DNA of 11,043 nucleotides. Origin: JARDZI01 sp041639705. GTDB taxonomy: Bacteria; Bacillota; Clostridia; Clostridiales; Caloramatoraceae. This document shows positions 7,145 through 11,043 of this stretch, one piece after another (position 1 is the stretch's first letter; each line of letters starts with the position of its first letter). The DNA lies in contig JBEQBT010000101.1 in the NCBI GenBank assembly GCA_041639705.1, positions 1 to 11,043 of the forward strand, given 5' to 3'. The notes beneath the pieces are model-generated. The model saw only the letters and a program-made list of their open reading frames with translations, made no database searches and was not told the origin of the DNA. The position numbers and the translations under genes were made by a program.

Positions 7145-8137
7145 TTATCTCACTTTGTACAAGTTCATTTCGAATATTTCTCTTACTTTATTCAAATCCT
7201 TTGTATTACTTAAAGCAAGAATCAGTTTTATTCTAGCTTTTTGACCTGGAAGAATATCTGCCATAATTATACCTAGATTCCTCAATTCCTTCCCTCCTCC
7301 ATGATATCCATAGGAATCAAGAACTCTACCTTGATAACATCTTGAAGTCAATACAACAGCTATACCAGTATCTATTGCTTTCTTTACTCTATCTACCATT
7401 TCAGGTGGAATATTGCCTCTTCCGAAGCCTTCAATAACTAATCCCTTTGATCCCTTATTGATACAAAAATCAATAAACTTTGCATCCATTCCAGCTGTAC
7501 ACTTTATCAAATCTACCCTGGTTTCAAGTTCTTTAATATCTATATGCTGTTTTTTTATACTTTCTCTATAAAATAGCACTTTATTATTATCAACTATGCC
7601 AATAGGGCCAAAGTTTGGAGACTGAAATGCATCTAGACTCATTGAATTTGCCTTTGTAACCTCACTTGCACAATATAACTCATCATTAAAGCAAACCATA
7701 ACCCCTCTATCCCTAGACTCATCTGAAATAATAGTACATATTGAAGCAGCCAGGTTTGCTGGGCCATCATATCCAAGCTCCGAACTGTTTCTCATTGATC
7801 CAGTTACTACAACTGGCTTTGAACTTTTTAATGTTAAATCAAGAAAATATGCCGTTTCTTCCAAAGTATCAGTTCCATGGGTTACTACAACTCCAGCCAT
7901 ATCCTCTCTAGATAATAGTTTACTAATATACTTGGAAAGCTCAAGCATAGTATTAGGAGTCATGTGTGGTCCTGGAAGATTAGAAAAGGTATAGGATTCA
8001 ATTTGTGCATAGTTTTCTATTCCTGTTACCATAGACATTATTTCTTCACCTGTTAAAGTAGGAACAGCAGCTTTAATTCTAGGGTCAACCGTCATAGTTA
8101 TTGTTCCGCCATTAAATACAACTGCAACTTTTTTCAT
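7145..8137 (-). CDS. L-asparaginase, cytoplasmic-type (330 aa)
   Basis: The enzyme hydrolyses L-asparagine to aspartate and ammonia. The protein has the asparaginase/glutaminase fold signatures: N-terminal FNGGTITM with nucleophile T12; VVTHGTDTLEET with T89 and D90; and SEVTKANS with K162. These fall at exactly the mature E. coli enzyme II numbering. No signal peptide precedes the first strand, so it should be intracellular. The substrate-binding serine region reads LPGPHMTP instead of a GSQDM-like motif, and no tyrosine corresponds to Y25; both seem to be features of the subfamily containing AAVPTLTGEEI. The length is normal. The ATG has an ideal AGGAGG (8150-8145) seven bases upstream. The ansA/ansB name is uncertain, so I give none. 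No convincing terminator follows: only an AT-rich GATTTT/AAAATC stem at 7080-7094 without a T-run, so read-through toward the GGDEF gene is possible. Confidence 0.92.
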   Translation of the reverse strand: MKKVAVVFNGGTITMTVDPRIKAAVPTLTGEEIMSMVTGIENYAQIESYTFSNLPGPHMTPNTMLELSKYISKLLSREDMAGVVVTHGTDTLEETAYFLDLTLKSSKPVVVTGSMRNSSELGYDGPANLAASICTIISDESRDRGVMVCFNDELYCASEVTKANSMSLDAFQSPNFGPIGIVDNNKVLFYRESIKKQHIDIKELETRVDLIKCTAGMDAKFIDFCINKGSKGLVIEGFGRGNIPPEMVDRVKKAIDTGIAVVLTSRCYQGRVLDSYGYHGGGKELRNLGIIMADILPGQKARIKLILALSNTKDLNKVREIFEMNLYKVR

Positions 8138-8197
8138 TTTGCTTCCTCCTAAGAAATTTTAGTATGTTCAAATATTAATTCTTCAAAATTCCTTAAA

Positions 8198-8226
8198 TTT
8201 ATACTTTTATTATGCATATGTGACAA
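8198..8226 (-). promoter_or_regulatory. Promoter of the asparaginase gene
   Basis: The minus strand has TTGTCA (8226-8221) and TATAAA (8203-8198) separated by exactly 17 bases. Both hexamers match five of six positions of the housekeeping sigma consensus. Transcription should start near 8191, leaving a leader of about 54 bases with no obvious structure. The promoter lies just outside the fold-back element at 8270-8422, so the element was not inserted into it. Confidence 0.6.
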
Positions 8227-8269
8227 TATTTATTTTACATCTATTCTTGTAAGTTTAAAACAAAAATAA

Positions 8270-8422
8270 AAAGGCTGTCTCAAAATATTTTCTTCTCCTA
8301 AAAATTGTGCTTAATAGCTAGAATTGTCATTCTGAATGTAGTGAAGAATCTTAAAGATCCTTCACTACGTTCAGGATAACAAGCACAAATTATGATTTTT
8401 TAGTAATTTTGAGGCAGCCTTT
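8270..8422. mobile_element. 153-bp fold-back MITE-like element, probably also the hydrolase terminator
   Basis: Outer 17-bp inverted repeats (8270-8286 and 8406-8422) match at 16 positions and carry GGCTGTCTCAAAA, a terminal repeat type I recognise from Firmicute insertion sequences and MITEs. A middle pair, AATTGTGCTT (8303-8312) with AAGCACAAATT (8381-8391), and an inner pair of 28-base arms (8325-8352, 8354-8381; 24 of 28 matched, all four mismatches potential G-U pairs) complete a long hairpin. The inner arm, with TCATTCTGAATGTAGTGAA, resembles another widespread clostridial intergenic repeat. No reading frame is inside. On the minus strand the structure is followed by TTTTTATTTTTG and begins six bases past the hydrolase stop codon, so it can act as that gene's terminator. 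A target duplication is not clear. Confidence 0.8.
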
Positions 8423-8428
8423 ATTACT

Positions 8429-9385
8429 TTAATGAATACTAATCCAGTAAATAATATTCTCCATTACTTCATCCCTATTTATCTCATTCAACATCTCATG
8501 TCTTCCATCTTTATAGAACTTATAGCTTACGTCCTTTATTCCCAATTTTTTATATTCTTCAATCAAGCCTGCAACAGTCTTACAATTTTTACCTACGGGA
8601 TCCTTTTCCCCTGAAGTAAAATATACGGGAAGTGACTTTGGTATCTTCTCCATGATTTCCGCCCTGTGCATTTCCTTGAGTCCTATTAAGAAATCATAGA
8701 AAAATCTAGCTGAAAATACCCCTCCACAAAGTTTATCATTTATGTATTTATCAACTTCCTTCTCATCACGACTTAGCCAGTCGAAAGGAGTTCTTGTAGG
8801 CACAAATTCCTTGTTATAGCTTGCAAAGGTCATTTTATTCATGGTTTCGCTAGGTGTTTTGACTCCAATCTTTACTACCTGTTTTTTAGCCATGTATATA
8901 CCTAAATTAAGTATAAAGCCTTGCTTTCCAGATGTTCCTGATAGTATAACACCATATAATTCACTACCATATAAAGCTATATACATCTGAGAAAGCATCG
9001 AACCCATACTGTGTCCAAATAGATATACAGGAAGCCCAGGCTTTTCTCCTTTTATTATTGCTGTAAGTTCCTTCATGTCCTTTACCATCCAGTTAAATCC
9101 ATCTTCACCACAATAGCCAACATTTTCAATCTTTCCAGCAGTTTTTCCATGCCCCCTATGATCATTTGCATATACAATATACCCTGCTGCTGTAAGCTTC
9201 TCAGCAAACCTTGCATATCGTGCTGCATGCTCCGCCATTCCATGGGAGATTTGAATAACTCCCTTAGGAATACTCTCTCCTTCAGGTTCCCATTTATAAA
9301 CAAATATTTCTACACCGTCCCCATCCTTGAATGAAAAGTTTTTTTCAATCATACTTCCCACCATCCTCAATATTACTAACTTCAT
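8429..9385 (-). CDS. Alpha/beta hydrolase, monoacylglycerol lipase-like (318 aa)
   Basis: This is a serine hydrolase of the lysophospholipase/monoglyceride lipase group, probably cytoplasmic and acting on monoacylglycerols or related esters. Numbered from the ATG at 9385, the nucleophile elbow is GHSMGS (S126), preceded by an oxyanion-region SHGMAEHAARY and the family motif NDHRGHGKT. The catalytic aspartate lies in SGEKDPVG (D262) and the histidine in DGRHEM (H296), so the triad is complete. A cap region with several charged helices lies between. Start choice: the longest frame begins with TTG at 9415. The ATG at 9385 has AGGA five bases upstream. The ATG at 9352 (307 aa, MIEKNFSF) best fits where homologues begin, but has a poorer RBS. 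The gene ends at the MITE and is divergent from gltX. Confidence 0.88.
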   Translation of the reverse strand: MKLVILRMVGSMIEKNFSFKDGDGVEIFVYKWEPEGESIPKGVIQISHGMAEHAARYARFAEKLTAAGYIVYANDHRGHGKTAGKIENVGYCGEDGFNWMVKDMKELTAIIKGEKPGLPVYLFGHSMGSMLSQMYIALYGSELYGVILSGTSGKQGFILNLGIYMAKKQVVKIGVKTPSETMNKMTFASYNKEFVPTRTPFDWLSRDEKEVDKYINDKLCGGVFSARFFYDFLIGLKEMHRAEIMEKIPKSLPVYFTSGEKDPVGKNCKTVAGLIEEYKKLGIKDVSYKFYKDGRHEMLNEINRDEVMENIIYWISIH

Positions 9386-9390
9386 ACTAA

Positions 9391-9394
9391 TCCT
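9391..9394 (-). promoter_or_regulatory. AGGA ribosome binding site favouring the hydrolase ATG at 9385
   Basis: The minus strand reads ATAGGATTAGTATG, placing AGGA five bases before the ATG at 9385. The TTG at 9415 has no comparable site. The ATG at 9352 has only GAGG at 12 bases. Family comparison would still allow 9352. Confidence 0.45.
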
Positions 9395-9441
9395 ATTTAT
9401 TTTGTAATTCAACAAAATAGTTGTATTATTGTGAACTATTG

Positions 9442-9447
9442 ATTATA
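9442..9447 (-). promoter_or_regulatory. Candidate -10 element of the hydrolase gene
   Basis: A perfect TATAAT lies on the minus strand about 57 bases before the ATG at 9385. The only -35-like sequence at suitable distance is TTAAGT, 16 bases upstream, which matches three of six positions. The call rests mainly on the -10 and on its position between the two divergent genes. Confidence 0.35.
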
Positions 9448-9597
9448 AATATTATTTTTTAAGACTTAAGATAGTATTGAACTGCAATTAGCATTTCGAC
9501 TAGATAGACTTGGCATCTGTTATATAGATTGTAAGGTGTTTAAATATAGGATGTTTTTTGGTATACTATTTATACATTAATAATATTTATCATATAA

Positions 9598-9627
9598 TTG
9601 ACTTTTTTACATTCCCTTGTATATCAT
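9598..9627 (+). promoter_or_regulatory. Candidate promoter of gltX
   Basis: TTGACT (9598-9603) and TATCAT (9622-9627) are separated by 18 bases; each matches five of six consensus positions. A perfect TATAAT at 9631-9636 lacks a good -35. Transcription would begin near 9634, leaving a leader of only about 46 bases. That is too short for a T-box riboswitch. The rest of the 294-bp divergent spacer (9386-9679) is AT-rich and shows me nothing else firm. Confidence 0.55.
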
Positions 9628-9679
9628 ATATATAATATGGATTGTATAAAAACATCATAACTATAGAGGAGTGAATAAA

Positions 9680-11043
9680 ATGATTGGAAATACCATTAGA
9701 ACACGATATGCTCCAAGTCCGACAGGTTACATGCATGTAGGTAATCTGAGAACTGCATTATATGCCTATTTAATTGCAAAGCATGAAAATGGTGCTTTTA
9801 TTTTGAGAATAGAGGATACAGATCAAGGAAGGTATGTTGAGGGAGCTGTTGAGGTTATATACAACACATTAAGGCTTACAGGGCTTAAACACGATGAAGG
9901 TCCAGACGTTGGAGGACCTGTAGGACCCTATGTTCAAAGTGAAAGGAAAGGCATCTACTTAGATTATGCCAAATTGCTAATTGATAAGTGTGAGGCATAC
10001 TACTGCTTCTGTGATGAGGAAAGGCTTGAAATACTAAGGAAAGAAGCAGAGGAAAAAAAGGTTACCTTTACATACGACAAGCATTGTCTGCATCTTTCAA
10101 AGGAAGAAATAGAAAGAAAGCTTGCTGCTGGAGAACCTTATGTAATAAGACAGAATAATCCGAGAATAGGAACAACCTCCTTTGAGGATGTTATATATGG
10201 AACAATAACAGTTGACAATTCCGAGCTGGATGATATGATTCTTATAAAATCCGATGGACTTCCAACATATAATTTTGCAAATGTTGTTGATGACCACCTT
10301 ATGGGAATTACCCATGTAGTAAGGGGAAATGAATATCTATCCTCCTCCCCAAAATATAACCGTTTGTACCAGGCATTTGGATGGGAAGTGCCAATTTATG
10401 TACACTGCCCACCAATAATGAAAGATGCTCATACAAAACTAAGTAAGAGAAATGGGGATGCTTCATTTGAAGATTTACTTGCCAAGGGATATTTAAAGGA
10501 TGCTGTATTGAATTACGTGTCCTTGCTTGGATGGAATCCTGGTAATAACCAAGAAATATTTTCACTTGATGAATTAATCAAAGAGTTTGATTATAAGAAT
10601 ATAAATAAATCACCTGCAATATTTGATACGGAAAAATTAAATTGGATGAACGGTGAATATGTAAAAAAGCTTTCCACCGAGGAATTCCATAGTGCAGCTC
10701 TTCCCTACTATAAGAGTATTGAAGGCAAGGGTTTAGAACTGGTTAAAATAAGTCAACTACTTCATAGCAGAGTTAATGTTTTAAATGAAATACCAAGCCA
10801 TATAGATTTCCTTGAGGAGCTTCCAGATTACTCAATAGAACTTTATCTTCATAAGAAAATGAAAACTACCTATGAAAACTCTCTGCAAAGCCTTCAAAGC
10901 ATTCTATCAATTCTAGAGGATGTTACTGAATGGAATAATGAAGCTCTTTATAATACAATGACAGCTTTAGTTGAAAAAATGGGGATTAAAAACGGTCAGC
11001 TGCTGTGGCCAGTAAGAACTGCACTTTCGGGGAAAGCTTCGTC
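9680..11043 (+). CDS. gltX: Glutamyl-tRNA synthetase, 3' end cut by the window
   Basis: This class I aminoacyl-tRNA synthetase attaches glutamate to tRNA in the cytoplasm. I translated the frame from the ATG at 9680 and found it open for 454 codons to the last base, with no frameshift. The HIGH-like signature is APSPTGYMHVGN (residues 11-22) and the KMSKS-like loop is KLSKR (253-257). A zinc site is complete: C109, C111, C136 and H138, with spacing equal to E. coli GltX (C98, C100, C125, H127). The family is usually about 485-495 residues, so roughly 30-40 C-terminal residues of the anticodon-binding domain lie beyond the window. GAGGAG (9666-9671) lies eight bases before the ATG. Whether it also charges tRNA-Gln cannot be judged here. 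It is the only plus-strand gene and is transcribed away from the hydrolase. Confidence 0.97.
   Translation, partial: MIGNTIRTRYAPSPTGYMHVGNLRTALYAYLIAKHENGAFILRIEDTDQGRYVEGAVEVIYNTLRLTGLKHDEGPDVGGPVGPYVQSERKGIYLDYAKLLIDKCEAYYCFCDEERLEILRKEAEEKKVTFTYDKHCLHLSKEEIERKLAAGEPYVIRQNNPRIGTTSFEDVIYGTITVDNSELDDMILIKSDGLPTYNFANVVDDHLMGITHVVRGNEYLSSSPKYNRLYQAFGWEVPIYVHCPPIMKDAHTKLSKRNGDASFEDLLAKGYLKDAVLNYVSLLGWNPGNNQEIFSLDELIKEFDYKNINKSPAIFDTEKLNWMNGEYVKKLSTEEFHSAALPYYKSIEGKGLELVKISQLLHSRVNVLNEIPSHIDFLEELPDYSIELYLHKKMKTTYENSLQSLQSILSILEDVTEWNNEALYNTMTALVEKMGIKNGQLLWPVRTALSGKAS

Noticed and set aside
9082..9334. Short overlapping frames on both strands within the hydrolase
   Set aside because: They overlap the region encoding the conserved hydrolase core and have no independent support.
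9386..9415. TTG start for the hydrolase at 9415
   Set aside because: TTG is a rare start, has no good RBS, and the added ten residues are unlike the family. ATGs at 9385 and 9352 are better.
9634..9679. T-box riboswitch upstream of gltX
   Set aside because: The predicted leader is about 46 bases, there is no T-box sequence (TGGNACCGCG-like), and no antiterminator/terminator pair is visible in the spacer.
10097..10565. Two minus-strand open frames of 72 and 85 codons
   Set aside because: They lie entirely antisense to the well-supported gltX coding sequence and have no recognisable domains.

Overview
The window looks like a chromosomal segment from a low-GC, Gram-positive anaerobe of the Clostridia type. 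The reasons are strongly AT-rich DNA with A/T-ending codons, purine-rich AGGAGG-like ribosome binding sites, and proteins (a GNAT family, a short asparaginase, a kinase-like/AAA/TPR/GGDEF giant) that read like clostridial versions. I cannot name a species. No plasmid, phage or CRISPR genes are present.

Layout from left to right. Bases 1-113 carry a perfect inverted repeat and two diverged copies of a ~22-bp repeat, with no gene. On the minus strand follow a GNAT-type acyltransferase (144-1259, terminator overlapping its stop codon) and a giant signalling protein (1417-6864, about 1815 residues). The giant has a degenerate kinase-like domain, an AAA/STAND-type ATPase, a long TPR-like helical region, a GAF domain, an apparently intact GGDEF diguanylate cyclase and a second GAF-like domain. 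Its leader contains a cluster of stable hairpins (about 6889-6990) that I read as the solo right end, with omega-RNA-like scaffold, of an IS200/IS605-type element lying on the opposite strand. Upstream are an L-asparaginase (7145-8137), a 153-bp fold-back MITE-like element (8270-8422) and a monoacylglycerol-lipase-like alpha/beta hydrolase (8429-9385). The only plus-strand gene is gltX, glutamyl-tRNA synthetase, starting at 9680 and cut by the window edge.

How the genes relate. They do not form one pathway. Each minus-strand gene seems to have its own promoter; the acyltransferase, the giant and the hydrolase also have a terminator-like structure behind them. The hydrolase uses the MITE as its probable terminator, while asparaginase has no convincing one and may read through toward the giant gene. 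gltX is divergent from the hydrolase across a 294-bp spacer. The most distinctive object is the pseudokinase-ATPase-TPR-GAF-GGDEF protein, a likely cyclic-di-GMP-producing signal integrator, together with the transposon-derived structured sequence in its 5' leader. That structured sequence is open in the gene's frame and produces a false 35-residue N-terminal extension if the longest reading frame is taken.
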